DNA of 12,928 nucleotides from Spirochaetales bacterium (GCA_004525155.1 SPDA01000015.1:1-12928); one strand, 5' to 3'; positions 1-7,702 are shown, counted from the stretch's first letter. Program-made: numbers and translations. Notes: a model not told the origin generated them from the letters alone.

Positions 1-905
1 CGCAGAGCAGCCTCGGTAAGAGGAACACCGCTGGCATAGGGGTACGTCCAGCCCGACATGTACCCCCCCGAAAGCCGGGCGGCGATCTCCCCTATGACGG
101 GCCCCTCCGGCGACAGCTTAACGTCTCCCTTGGCGGCCCCGTTATCTATTCCGAGCGCCAGGGCGGCGGCTGTAAATACTTCAACAATCCGGTCCCTTGT
201 TTTATCATCCAGAACGCTGGGAATCGTATGACCCATTTCCACGAAACAGGGCGGAAACACGATGTGCCTGTCGGCAAACCCGCATACCGTGATCCTCCCC
301 CGGTATACCAGCGAGTCAATACTGAATTCGGGTCCCGGTATGTAGCCTTCCACAATGCACCGCCGGGAGCCGGAAAAAGCCAGGGCAGCGGTTACCGCTT
401 CCCCGAGATCGTCCCTGTTATCAATGCGGCGGATGCCCCTGGCTCCCATATTATCCACCGGTTTGACAACTACCGGCAGGGGGGGCAGGTCCGCTTCGGG
501 GAGATTGTCCGCGGTACCTTCCACGAGACAGAAAGGCGGCGAGGGAATACCCGCCCGTGAAAACACCCCTCTCATCCTTGCCTTGTCCGTGGCGTTGAGC
601 GCGGTCTCGTAGGAAATTCCCGGCAGCCCGAGTTTTTCCGCCACCCAGGCCACGGTGGTGGAGAAATCCGTGCCGGCGGTAAATACACCATGAAGACCGC
701 CGCTCCGTGCGATGGCTGCCGCCGCTTCCGCCATTTCTTCCCTGTTCCTCAGGTCGACATGGAGAAATTCGTGGGCAAGGGAAATTCCCGGCGCCTTGTC
801 GTTTACGTCCGCCGCATAAACCTTGAGGCCCATTTTCCGCGCCGCTGTTAAAGCGGGTATCTGCATTACGCCGGTGCCCAGAATGAGTATTGACTTGTCC
901 TTCAG
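1..905 (-). CDS. ATP-grasp ligase-like protein, 3' end cut by window edge
   Basis: An open frame of 301 codons runs off the left edge. The N-terminus has a beta strand and nucleotide-fold glycine motif (ILILGTG, residues 6-12). The ATP-grasp core follows: a lysine and glycine-rich loop (KPVDNMGARG, about 148-157), a central strand with EFSID (193-197), and a distal acidic metal site, GEIAARLSGG (272-281). ATP-grasp enzymes ligate a carboxylate to an amine or thiol through an acyl phosphate; the substrate here is unknown. The first canonical start is ATG at codon 14, which would delete the first strand and glycine motif, and a TGA lies three codons before the proposed CTG. The likely start is therefore CTG at 905-903, overlapping the upstream TGA as CTGA; ATT at 908-906 is the alternative. 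It is the last visible gene of the glycan block, which suggests amino-acid or acid attachment to a sugar (inference). Confidence 0.8.
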   Translation of the reverse strand, partial: MKDKSILILGTGVMQIPALTAARKMGLKVYAADVNDKAPGISLAHEFLHVDLRNREEMAEAAAAIARSGGLHGVFTAGTDFSTTVAWVAEKLGLPGISYETALNATDKARMRGVFSRAGIPSPPFCLVEGTADNLPEADLPPLPVVVKPVDNMGARGIRRIDNRDDLGEAVTAALAFSGSRRCIVEGYIPGPEFSIDSLVYRGRITVCGFADRHIVFPPCFVEMGHTIPSVLDDKTRDRIVEVFTAAALALGIDNGAAKGDVKLSPEGPVIGEIAARLSGGYMSGWTYPYASGVPLTEAAL

Positions 906-2809
906 AATAGATCACTTACCTTTATCGCGTAGGCTTCGAAGGTGTCCCCCAGCCTGAACAACCCTGTAAGAAACTTCCTCAGACCGGCGCCTGTTTCACA
1001 GCCGTCGCCTGTTTTAAGTATCGGCGTATTTGCCGCCGGAGTTTCGCGCAGCCTCAGCACAAAATAAGGAAAAAACACGGATATAAGTTTCAGCAGTATG
1101 ACCCGGGTTCCCCGCATGCCGCCTCCTGGAAACCGTTCAGGATGCAGGCCGGTTATCCTGACATGTTTGAGCCTGAAACCATAACGACGGAGAATTCTCC
1201 GCGCCATGGATGGACTTAAAACCGTAACGTGATCCTTGGGACTGTTTTGAAAAAAAAGCCCGGGGTTTTGCATGCCGCTTACGCCGAGACAGGTCGGCGT
1301 GGAGAAGGCGAATACGCCGCCTTTTTTAAGAAGCCTGTTCACTTTTGAAAGCACCGGGCCGGTCCTTTCAAAATGTTCGATCACATACCACATGGTTATA
1401 ACATCAAAGCCGGCAGGGACGAATTCATCGTCCCGGGCAAAATCACCCGCCGCCGCCGGTATAGAAAGCTTCTCCCGCACCCAGGCGGCCGCGGCCGGGG
1501 AGATATCCATGCCGGAAGGGGTAAAACCGGCTTTCCTGGCCGCCTCGAGAAAGGGCCCGTAGGCGCAGCCCACATCGAGCAGGGTTCCGGAGGTTTTTCC
1601 CGCAAGCCTGCCGATAGTTTCGAGCCTCGGAACCGCCATGGACCTGATATGTTCAAAATCGTCGAGGTAGGTCTTTCCGTACTGCCTGCGGTAGGATTCG
1701 AAAAAATAACTTTCGCCGTACTCCTCCTGACTGCCGGAAAACTGCTGGCGGTAAATAGCGGAGCAGGAGGAACAGGCAAAGTATGTTCTGTCCGGAAGCC
1801 TGCGGACCGCAGGATTTGATGTTCCGCCGCAGACGGGACAGTCGTAATAACGCGGACCGGCCGAAAGACTTTCAATAAATCCCGCCAGGCTCAAGGGAGT
1901 CCTGACCTTCAGGTTTTCCAGCCTTTTACGGTAACCGGGATATCCTCCAAGCGCCTGACCAAGGTACCGTTTTCCCCGCAGGGACCGGAATCTCCCCGTC
2001 CCCGCCTCCGGAAAACCGGCAAGCCTCGAAAGCCGCCTGTGATACGGCCCGGGATTGACAAGGAGGACGGAACATCCGGACTGGACGGCTTCGTAAGCGG
2101 GGAGGCCGAACTTGGTAATAACCAGGCCGTAATCCGCAAGCCTGTTTTTCAAATCGGGGATTTCGGGTACCCGGGAAACATTATCCGGCAGATGCGTTCT
2201 TCCCGGCCGAAGGCCGCTCCTTGTCCCATCACCGTCAAAAACGCCGGTAATCCAGGTAACGGGCATGCCGGGAACCATCCCGGTTTTCGATAGCCACCGG
2301 ACCGTACGGAGACCCAGCCTCTCCCTGTCTCCGCCGCCGAAGGTTACGAGAATTCCGCGCCCCCCTTCGCCGCTTTTCATCTTTTCCGCCGCGGGAAGGG
2401 AAAGAAATGCCGTGGAGGACACATTCGCCGGACCGAAGGAGGGGGGCAGCGGCAGGGTGTCGATAAGAAAGGGAAGCAGCCGCCTCAGTTTTCTGCTGCC
2501 TTCGTCCAGGCTCACGGCAAGCGTCCCGGATGGAAGCCCCGCGAAAATCCGGAAATCCGTTATGCGGCAGTCCAGAACAATCATGTTCCAGGGTCCCGGC
2601 GGAACCCCTTCCCTGCCGGTTACTATGCGGCTGGGTGGGAAGCTCTTAAGCAGCGGGTAAATTTCTTCCGGGGATCGGTAGGCGGGGGACGGAGGTTCGG
2701 GAATAAAAAGAAAAGCCTTGGGTCCCAGTTTCACGGCAAGGTCCGCACAGCGCCGGAGGTGTCCCGAACCGTGGCCGCGGTGCGTCGCGGGCAGAATTAG
2801 GATGTTCAG
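902..2809 (-). CDS. SpsG/PseG-like domain fused to zinc ribbon and SAM methyltransferase
   Basis: From the proposed CTG start this is 635 residues. Residues 1-300 resemble SpsG/PseG, the GT-B-like enzyme that removes UDP from a diacetamido sugar in pseudaminate synthesis: THRGHGSGHLRRC at 9-21, FGGGDRE near 157, and a late GT-B region around 225-255. H17 falls in the GSGH motif where the PseG catalytic histidine lies. Next come CPVC (324-327) and CSSC (346-349), a treble-clef or zinc-ribbon pair. A class I methyltransferase follows, with motif I LLDVGCAYG (about 410-418), a GMDIS acidic strand near 433-437, and a WYVIEH segment near 474. A GTG at 2734 is the only canonical start in frame, but it would remove the GHGSGH motif, so CTG at 2809-2807 is preferred; it overlaps the upstream TGA. 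Methylation of the same sugar that the first domain handles is an inference. Confidence 0.82.
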   Translation of the reverse strand: MNILILPATHRGHGSGHLRRCADLAVKLGPKAFLFIPEPPSPAYRSPEEIYPLLKSFPPSRIVTGREGVPPGPWNMIVLDCRITDFRIFAGLPSGTLAVSLDEGSRKLRRLLPFLIDTLPLPPSFGPANVSSTAFLSLPAAEKMKSGEGGRGILVTFGGGDRERLGLRTVRWLSKTGMVPGMPVTWITGVFDGDGTRSGLRPGRTHLPDNVSRVPEIPDLKNRLADYGLVITKFGLPAYEAVQSGCSVLLVNPGPYHRRLSRLAGFPEAGTGRFRSLRGKRYLGQALGGYPGYRKRLENLKVRTPLSLAGFIESLSAGPRYYDCPVCGGTSNPAVRRLPDRTYFACSSCSAIYRQQFSGSQEEYGESYFFESYRRQYGKTYLDDFEHIRSMAVPRLETIGRLAGKTSGTLLDVGCAYGPFLEAARKAGFTPSGMDISPAAAAWVREKLSIPAAAGDFARDDEFVPAGFDVITMWYVIEHFERTGPVLSKVNRLLKKGGVFAFSTPTCLGVSGMQNPGLFFQNSPKDHVTVLSPSMARRILRRYGFRLKHVRITGLHPERFPGGGMRGTRVILLKLISVFFPYFVLRLRETPAANTPILKTGDGCETGAGLRKFLTGLFRLGDTFEAYAIKVSDLF

Positions 2810-3519
2810 GGGACGCAGAGCCTGTCGGGATTCGGTGCCGGGGTGTTCTGTTTCAGCCAGGTGATCAGTTCCGCCGTTCCAATTGTTTCTCCTCGGTACA
2901 GGGACGAAAATATACGGCTTAGAAATCCATAATCTTCCCTTGTATCGAGAGTTACACGCGCCTCGTGCCGGAATTCGTCCGGTGCCGGGGGTTCATGGAC
3001 ATGGAACCGGGCCGGCCGTCGGATGATGAAAGGAGCCACGTGTTCCCGTTCATAGGGATCCGCCGCTTCCGCAGCTGCCGCGTCAAGGGCATATCGGGAA
3101 AGATATTCCACCCCCAACCCCAGGGGCATACCCAGAAACCCGCCGTAATCAGCGCCCCGCTCCCGGGACTGATCAAGAAGGAGCTCCGCAAGCTCCCGTG
3201 AAACGAGAGGATTATCGCCTGTTGCCCTGACAATCACATCGGCGCCGAAAAATTCAGCAGCCTGGCTGAACCGCAGCAGAACATCCTCCTTGGGTCCAGT
3301 GAAAAGTTCAAACCCGCAGGCTTCCGCCAGGCCGGAGAGAACCGGCGCGCTGGCCGCATCCGTAAGCAGTGCATGGACGCCGGCGGGAACCTTTTTCAGG
3401 GCATCCATGGCATGCTCGATGACCGTCTTTCCGGCAAGAGTGATTACGGCCTTATTCGGAAGCCGGACTGAATCGAGCCTTGCCTGAAGAAACACGCATA
3501 TCCTTTGTTTATCCTTCAT
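2806..3519 (-). CDS. spsF: SpsF-type cytidylyltransferase
   Basis: A 237-residue protein of the CMP-transferase 3 / SpsF family (GT-A nucleotidyltransferase fold). These proteins are related to the enzymes that activate acidic sugars such as Kdo and nonulosonates as CMP-sugars. The N-terminal signature FLQARLDSVRLPNKA (residues 10-24) carries the Arg and Lys of the nucleotide-binding loop. RATGDNPLV (98-106) gives the metal-binding aspartate. EREHVAPFI (157-165) and RVTLDTREDYGF (188-199) complete the family pattern. Length is normal for the family. The ATG lies inside the end of the upstream glycosyltransferase, overlapping its TAA by 11 bases, with GGGAG ten bases upstream. The 3' end overlaps the SpsG-like gene, mirroring the Bacillus spsF-spsG order. 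The family assignment is strong; the actual sugar is not known. Confidence 0.9.
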   Translation of the reverse strand: MKDKQRICVFLQARLDSVRLPNKAVITLAGKTVIEHAMDALKKVPAGVHALLTDAASAPVLSGLAEACGFELFTGPKEDVLLRFSQAAEFFGADVIVRATGDNPLVSRELAELLLDQSRERGADYGGFLGMPLGLGVEYLSRYALDAAAAEAADPYEREHVAPFIIRRPARFHVHEPPAPDEFRHEARVTLDTREDYGFLSRIFSSLYRGETIGTAELITWLKQNTPAPNPDRLCVP

Positions 3520-4483
3520 GGTGAGGTATCTCCCAGAGTTCGGTAACGCTTCTCGCGTCCGACTGAAACCGGAACGCGTTCGCTTCCACCCATTTTCTGA
3601 CCATATTGAAGTCACGCAGCGCCCGCAGAAACCCGGCGCCCGCCTTGAACATAAAAGAAAGAAAACGGGCGGAAGGAAGAACCCCCGAATCGCCCGTGAA
3701 GCGGATGGAAAGATTTTTAAGAAAAAAGAATTTATAGCTTTCATCCGGGGTAGCGTCCTCCGCCGGAATGTCGCCCAGATAGGTAAGCTTGAAACTGGTA
3801 AGGCAGGTAATGCGCTCACCCCACATATGGGCGCGGAACCCGAAATCCATTTTCTGCCAGTAGGGGTTAAGGAGAGTCCCGTCGTACCCGTAAATGCCGA
3901 GAAACTTTTCCCTGTTGTAGATGCCCGCGTAATCGAAAGGAAAGAGGGATTCAATGCCGTCGGTTCTCGGGAGGAGCTGCATGACTTTCAGGTTTTTTCT
4001 GAAAAACGCCGGCGCCTGGATACTCGGGATGGATTCGATTTTCTGGTTGAGAAGAACAGGGACTGTGCAGAGGCTTCCCGCGGTTATGATTTTTTCCATA
4101 AGCCTGGAGGAAATGAGAGTGGTGGTAATCCGCATGTCGTCCTTAAGCACCAGAACATTATCGCCCCTTGCCTCGGATATGCCGATGTTGACCTGTTCCC
4201 CGGTGCTCACCTCTTTGTGCAGGATGAGAAACCGTACCCTGGGGAAGGTGATGGACATCTGTTCCACATCGTAGGAGGCGCTGGTGCCTTCCATGGAAAT
4301 GATATCCGATACTCCGGCCTTGTCCAGGGCGACGAGAAGTTCGCGGCGGAAGATTTTTCCGCTTCTGCCCAGGACCACGACGGAAAGCTCCCCCGGCATG
4401 CAGCCCTTGGAACCGAGGGTTTTTCCCCCGACCACCGTGTAGGAGGTGGACCATTTTTCAGAAGTTGTAGGTGTAGTATTCAT
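3509..4483 (-). CDS. Family-2-like (GT-A) glycosyltransferase
   Basis: A 324-residue protein from ATG 4483. The glycosyltransferase core starts near residue 31 (ELSVVVLG). It contains NIGISEARGDNVLVLKDD (about 99-116), the typical GT-A segment ending in the acidic metal and nucleotide-sugar motif, and later NPYWQKMDFGFRAHMWG (206-222), which resembles the acceptor/base region of family 2 enzymes. No transmembrane helix is evident, so it is probably cytoplasmic. The first 28 residues are Thr/Ser-rich and not family-like. Alternative starts are TTG at 4519 and ATG at 4399, the latter with AAGGG close upstream. From ATG 4483 the gene overlaps the end of the radical SAM gene by 26 bases and the start of the spsF-like gene by 11, implying translational coupling. 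It may transfer the sugar activated by the neighbouring cytidylyltransferase (inference). Confidence 0.8.
   Translation of the reverse strand: MNTTPTTSEKWSTSYTVVGGKTLGSKGCMPGELSVVVLGRSGKIFRRELLVALDKAGVSDIISMEGTSASYDVEQMSITFPRVRFLILHKEVSTGEQVNIGISEARGDNVLVLKDDMRITTTLISSRLMEKIITAGSLCTVPVLLNQKIESIPSIQAPAFFRKNLKVMQLLPRTDGIESLFPFDYAGIYNREKFLGIYGYDGTLLNPYWQKMDFGFRAHMWGERITCLTSFKLTYLGDIPAEDATPDESYKFFFLKNLSIRFTGDSGVLPSARFLSFMFKAGAGFLRALRDFNMVRKWVEANAFRFQSDARSVTELWEIPHHEG
3530..3534 (-). promoter_or_regulatory. Ribosome binding site for the spsF-like gene
   Basis: GGGAG on the minus strand lies ten bases before the ATG at 3519, inside the end of the upstream glycosyltransferase. It supports this ATG over the longer open frame that extends upstream and has no family similarity. 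Confidence 0.6.
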
Positions 4484-6059
4484 CGCATTGCTCGCAGAGG
4501 GGCGGATATTTTTTTTCAATATGCCCGATGTAATAGTCCCTCATGCGGTTCCAGACCTCCTCGAGCCCGTCTTTCCATACATTACCCAGTACGTGAGCTC
4601 CTCTGACATCCTCCCTGCACAGGGGAACGGCGCCGTCAAGGAGTATGTTCATGTCCCGTTTAAGGTGCCAGCAGGGAAACCTGCCCACGGGCGACAGGTC
4701 CGCGACCTTTTTCTGCTCCAGATAACCGCAGAACCAGTCGTATTTCTGGATGATGACATGGTCGGTGCGTTTTTTCCAATCCCTGAAGAACCGTTCGAGC
4801 CCGTCCTCATTTTCCCTCATCCTGACCGCCTGGACATACACGGACTCCGGAAACAGATCCATGAGCTCATCGACACAGGCCGCGGCCTCCTCGAATCCTT
4901 TTCCGCGGAGAGTCCCGTACATGTCAGCGTCACCGCCGTCGAGGGAAACAATCCATGAGAGGCGGTCTTTAAGGGGGAGACCTTCGCCTCCCGGTACGTC
5001 AGCCGCGGAAACCGCCGCGTCGCGCAGTGCTTCGAGCTTAGCCCGCGTAAATCCGAGCCCGGACGTTTCGATCACCAGCCTGAAATCACGGCGGGACAAT
5101 ACGGCCTTGACGAGTCCCGGCAGGTCCGGATGCAGGGAGGGTTCTCCCCAGAGGCTCAAGGATATCACCGCGTCTTCCGACAGCGCCTCCGCCTGTTCAA
5201 GGATGCCTGTAAATGCTCCGGCGGCCATGAATCCGCGGTCAGCCAGGATGTCGCCCCCGAACTTCGGATAGGGGCAGTAGGAACAGGACTGCAGGCAGCC
5301 CCCGGAAACCTGAATGTTGTAAAAGGCCGGGACCTGACGGAGGACCTCCTGGCGGGATGCGATGGTCCCGAGCAGGGAATCTATGGAATCCGCCCTGAAA
5401 TTGAGAATTTCCCGCACCATCCGGGTATTCCGCCTGGTATCGCAGGTAAGGCTGACCCTGAGCAAGCGCATGTCCCTGGGGGATAATTCAGTTTCGATTT
5501 CAAAGGCGTTTATGTCCTTCTGTATCAGGGAAAAAATATATTCCCTGCTTACGGGTCTGTAACCGGCGTCCGGTTCCTTATTCCGCCCCTGTTCCTCCAG
5601 TTTTTTCAGCACGGGCAGGATGCCGGGTTTGATTATTTCCGGAGCCAGGCCGTAGGGGAAACCGTCCGCGAAACTGTACTCCGCAAAGTATTTCCGGTGG
5701 TTTTCACACATGGTGATACACAAGGGCACATTGAGCAGGGGACAATCGCCGAAGACGTACACGAGGGCGTCGTATCCATCGGAAATATCCATCATCCTGT
5801 CGATGAGCTGGGCATCCCGCCATCCCTGCCGGGATACAGGCAAAAACCGCGTTCCCTCCGGAAGCTTAGTTATTTCCGCTCCCTCTTTCCCGAGGACAAA
5901 CACCTCTTCGATGCCGGGAATCGCCCGGGCATAGGCGAGGACCCTGCCGAAAGCGGAGTCTTCTCCATCGAGAGCTTCGAAGGCGCGGCTGGTAAGATCC
6001 AGCGCATTAACGAGGCATACCATTCTCATATGATTCAGTATCGACATATTTACAGGCAT
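4458..6059 (-). CDS. Radical SAM/SPASM protein (spiro-SPASM type) with cytidylyltransferase-like N-terminus
   Basis: A 533-residue protein. The radical SAM motif CLQSCSYC places cysteines at 255, 259 and 262 to hold the 4Fe-4S cluster. SLWGEPSLHPDL (302-313) is the usual glycine-glutamate SAM-contact region. A C-terminal SPASM-like set of cysteines (444, 463, 481, 522, 525) would bind auxiliary Fe-S clusters. The arrangement fits the family named spiro-SPASM, recalled from knowledge rather than searched. Residues 1 to about 225 look like a degenerate SpsF cytidylyltransferase: VYVFGDCPLL (101-109) parallels the SpsF GDNPL motif, and RVSLTCDTRRNTRMV parallels its RVTLDTREDYGFL, but the QARLxSxRLPxK loop is missing. 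The start is uncertain among ATGs at 6059, 6047, 6029 and 6023, none with a strong ribosome site. It is the first gene of the block. The substrate is unknown; sugar or peptide modification is possible. Confidence 0.88.
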   Translation of the reverse strand: MPVNMSILNHMRMVCLVNALDLTSRAFEALDGEDSAFGRVLAYARAIPGIEEVFVLGKEGAEITKLPEGTRFLPVSRQGWRDAQLIDRMMDISDGYDALVYVFGDCPLLNVPLCITMCENHRKYFAEYSFADGFPYGLAPEIIKPGILPVLKKLEEQGRNKEPDAGYRPVSREYIFSLIQKDINAFEIETELSPRDMRLLRVSLTCDTRRNTRMVREILNFRADSIDSLLGTIASRQEVLRQVPAFYNIQVSGGCLQSCSYCPYPKFGGDILADRGFMAAGAFTGILEQAEALSEDAVISLSLWGEPSLHPDLPGLVKAVLSRRDFRLVIETSGLGFTRAKLEALRDAAVSAADVPGGEGLPLKDRLSWIVSLDGGDADMYGTLRGKGFEEAAACVDELMDLFPESVYVQAVRMRENEDGLERFFRDWKKRTDHVIIQKYDWFCGYLEQKKVADLSPVGRFPCWHLKRDMNILLDGAVPLCREDVRGAHVLGNVWKDGLEEVWNRMRDYYIGHIEKKYPPLCEQCDEYYTYNF

Positions 6060-6080
6060 TTTGAACCGGGCCGCCTTGAT

Positions 6081-6109
6081 ATTTTAGCAGGAATTTGAAA
6101 AAATGCCAT
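6081..6109 (-). promoter_or_regulatory. Weak candidate promoter for the glycan block
   Basis: On the minus strand, ATGGCA (6109-6104), a 17-base spacer and TAAAAT (6086-6081) resemble a sigma-70 promoter just upstream of the radical SAM gene. The -10 matches five of six consensus bases and the -35 four. It overlaps the start of the divergent D-Ala ligase gene, so the two units may interfere. This is sequence resemblance only. Confidence 0.3.
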
Positions 6110-6112
6110 CAT

Positions 6113-7186
6113 ATGGAACAGATTCATTGCGGCCTTCTCTACGGGGGACGGTCCGGGGAGCATGAAGTTTCCCTCCGCTCCGCAGCCTCGATTTTCAGGT
6201 ATCTTGACAGAAACAAGTATTTCCCCGTTCCCGTGGGGATATCAAAAACCGGAGACTGGTTTTTCCAGACCTTCGAAAGCTGCGGCGGCCCTTCCCTGCC
6301 CCTTGAGCAGGCGGAAGAAAACCGCGTAACCCTCGTTCCCGGCAGGGGATTTTTCGTAAAGGGCGCGCAGCTGCGCCTGGATTTCATCTTCCCCGTGCTG
6401 CACGGAACCTTCGGCGAGGATGGCACCCTGCAGGGGCTCCTCGATTTAATGGACATACCCTATGCGGGGCCCGGGGTCCTCGCCTCTGCCCTGGGGATGG
6501 ACAAGGAAAAGGCTAAATTTATCTGGCACTACAGCGGTTTGCCCGTGGTCCCTTCCGTCTGCCTGTCCAAAACCGAATATGCCGGAAACCCTGCCTCCGC
6601 TCTCGCGGCAGCGGATAAGCTGTGCCTGCCCCTTTTTGTCAAACCTGTCTGCGCAGGTTCTTCCGTGGGTATTGCCAAGGTAAAATCCGCAGGAGACCTT
6701 CACGCGGCGCTTTCCTCGGCCTTCGAGTTCGATACCAGGGTGCTGATAGAGAAAGCCGTATCCGCCAGGGAAATAGAGTGTTCCGTCGTCGGCAGCGGGG
6801 AAATCCGCGTGTTTCCGCCCGGGGAGGTGATTCCCCGTCATGAATTCTACGATTACAGCGCGAAATACACGGATCCGGACGGTGCCGAGTTCAAGGTTCC
6901 CGCCCGGCTTACCGCGGAAGAGAGCGCCAGGATTCGGGAAATAGCGGCGAAAGCCTACCAGGTTCTCGATATGAGCGGTATGGCAAGAATTGACTTTTTT
7001 ATCGAGAAACATACCGGCGAAATCTTCATCAACGAGATAAATACGATACCCGGGTTTACAGACATAAGCATGTTTCCCAGAATGTGCGAAGCCGCTGGGC
7101 TCCTCTACCCGGAACTGCTTGACCGGCTCATCGAACTCGGCTTCGAAAGGCACCGGGAGCGGGAAGCGCTCAGGTTTTCCCTGTGA
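6113..7186 (+). CDS. ddl: D-alanine--D-alanine ligase
   Basis: A 357-residue ATP-grasp enzyme that joins two D-alanines for peptidoglycan precursors in the cytoplasm. It is complete and of normal length. The N-terminal GGRSGEHEVS motif (11-20) carries the conserved glutamate. HGTFGEDG is at 97-104, the ATP-binding lysine and glycine loop FVKPVCAGSSVG at 175-186, the omega-loop YDYSAKY at 246-252, and the distal metal/substrate site INEINTIPGFT at 306-316 followed by SMFPR. All key residues appear present, and the YDYSAKY loop fits an ordinary D-Ala ligase rather than a vancomycin-resistance type. ATG 6113 is chosen because the family usually begins a few residues before the LLYGG strand. TTG 6095 in the same frame is possible, but AGGA lies only two bases before it. 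The gene is divergent from the glycan block and converges with the nitroreductase. Confidence 0.96.
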   Translation: MEQIHCGLLYGGRSGEHEVSLRSAASIFRYLDRNKYFPVPVGISKTGDWFFQTFESCGGPSLPLEQAEENRVTLVPGRGFFVKGAQLRLDFIFPVLHGTFGEDGTLQGLLDLMDIPYAGPGVLASALGMDKEKAKFIWHYSGLPVVPSVCLSKTEYAGNPASALAAADKLCLPLFVKPVCAGSSVGIAKVKSAGDLHAALSSAFEFDTRVLIEKAVSAREIECSVVGSGEIRVFPPGEVIPRHEFYDYSAKYTDPDGAEFKVPARLTAEESARIREIAAKAYQVLDMSGMARIDFFIEKHTGEIFINEINTIPGFTDISMFPRMCEAAGLLYPELLDRLIELGFERHREREALRFSL

Positions 7187-7192
7187 ATTTCC

Positions 7193-7702
7193 CTACCAGT
7201 GATTGAAGACTGAAATCCGTTCGAAAGATTTTCTCGATTCGGGAAAAGGCGTTTCCGCGGTATGGCCAACGAGCAGCAGAAGGATGACACGCATCGAATG
7301 GGGAACAGTAAGCATGTCCTTGACCTCCTGTTCGTCGAAAGTGGTGATGACGCAGGTGCCGAGGCCCTCGTGGACGGCCTGAAGCATCATGAAAGCCATG
7401 GCAAAACTGATATCGATGGGATGGGAAAGCTGGCCGTTGGGCATCCTGTAGTCGATATTGGTCGAACAGGCAGCAATAATTGCCCCGGCTTCGGAGACAT
7501 ATTCCTGGTTAAAGGCCGCAACCTTGATTTTTTCCTTGAGCTCCTGGTCCGTGATGACGACGAAACGCCAGGGCTGCCGGTTTTTCGCGGACGGGGCCCT
7601 TCTCCCGGCTTCAACAATGCGTTTAAGCTGTTCCTTGTTTACTGTTTTATTAGTAAATTTCCGAATGCTCTGCCTATTTTCTATCTCCGGTAATAGTTCC
7701 AT
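7193..7702 (-). CDS. Nitroreductase-family FMN oxidoreductase
   Basis: A 169-residue protein of the nitroreductase family, small FMN-binding enzymes that use NAD(P)H to reduce nitroaromatics, quinones or similar compounds. The N-terminal RQSIRKF (10-16) and APSAKNRQPWRF (36-47) are the FMN phosphate and ring-binding motifs. GLGTC (113-117) and a late VGH segment followed by a P-x5-K-type tail complete the pattern. Length is typical of the compact subgroup. ATG 7702 is preferred to TTG 7717 because AAGGA lies seven bases before it. The protein is cytoplasmic with no signal peptide. Its stop is 6 bases from the stop of ddl, which leaves no room for a separate terminator between them. The physiological substrate cannot be read from sequence. 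Confidence 0.92.
   Translation of the reverse strand: MELLPEIENRQSIRKFTNKTVNKEQLKRIVEAGRRAPSAKNRQPWRFVVITDQELKEKIKVAAFNQEYVSEAGAIIAACSTNIDYRMPNGQLSHPIDISFAMAFMMLQAVHEGLGTCVITTFDEQEVKDMLTVPHSMRVILLLLVGHTAETPFPESRKSFERISVFNHW

Noticed and set aside
880..920. Frameshift or sequencing error joining the methyltransferase and ATP-grasp genes
   Set aside because: Both proteins have complete ends and starts for their families, and the same CTGA arrangement occurs at the previous junction.
2732..2734. GTG as the start of the SpsG-methyltransferase fusion
   Set aside because: The frame continues upstream for 25 codons with the conserved GHGSGH motif, so this start would remove the active-site region.
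3518..4606. Long open frame of 362 codons on the plus strand
   Set aside because: It lies antisense to the glycosyltransferase and the end of the radical SAM gene, has no recognisable domain, and looks like a codon-bias shadow in GC-rich DNA.
6061..6104. Plus-strand promoter for ddl (TTGAAC or TTGATA as -35)
   Set aside because: No acceptable -10 lies at a 16-18 base spacing from either hexamer.
7187..7260. Rho-independent terminator after ddl or the nitroreductase
   Set aside because: No GC-rich stem followed by a T run was found on either strand.
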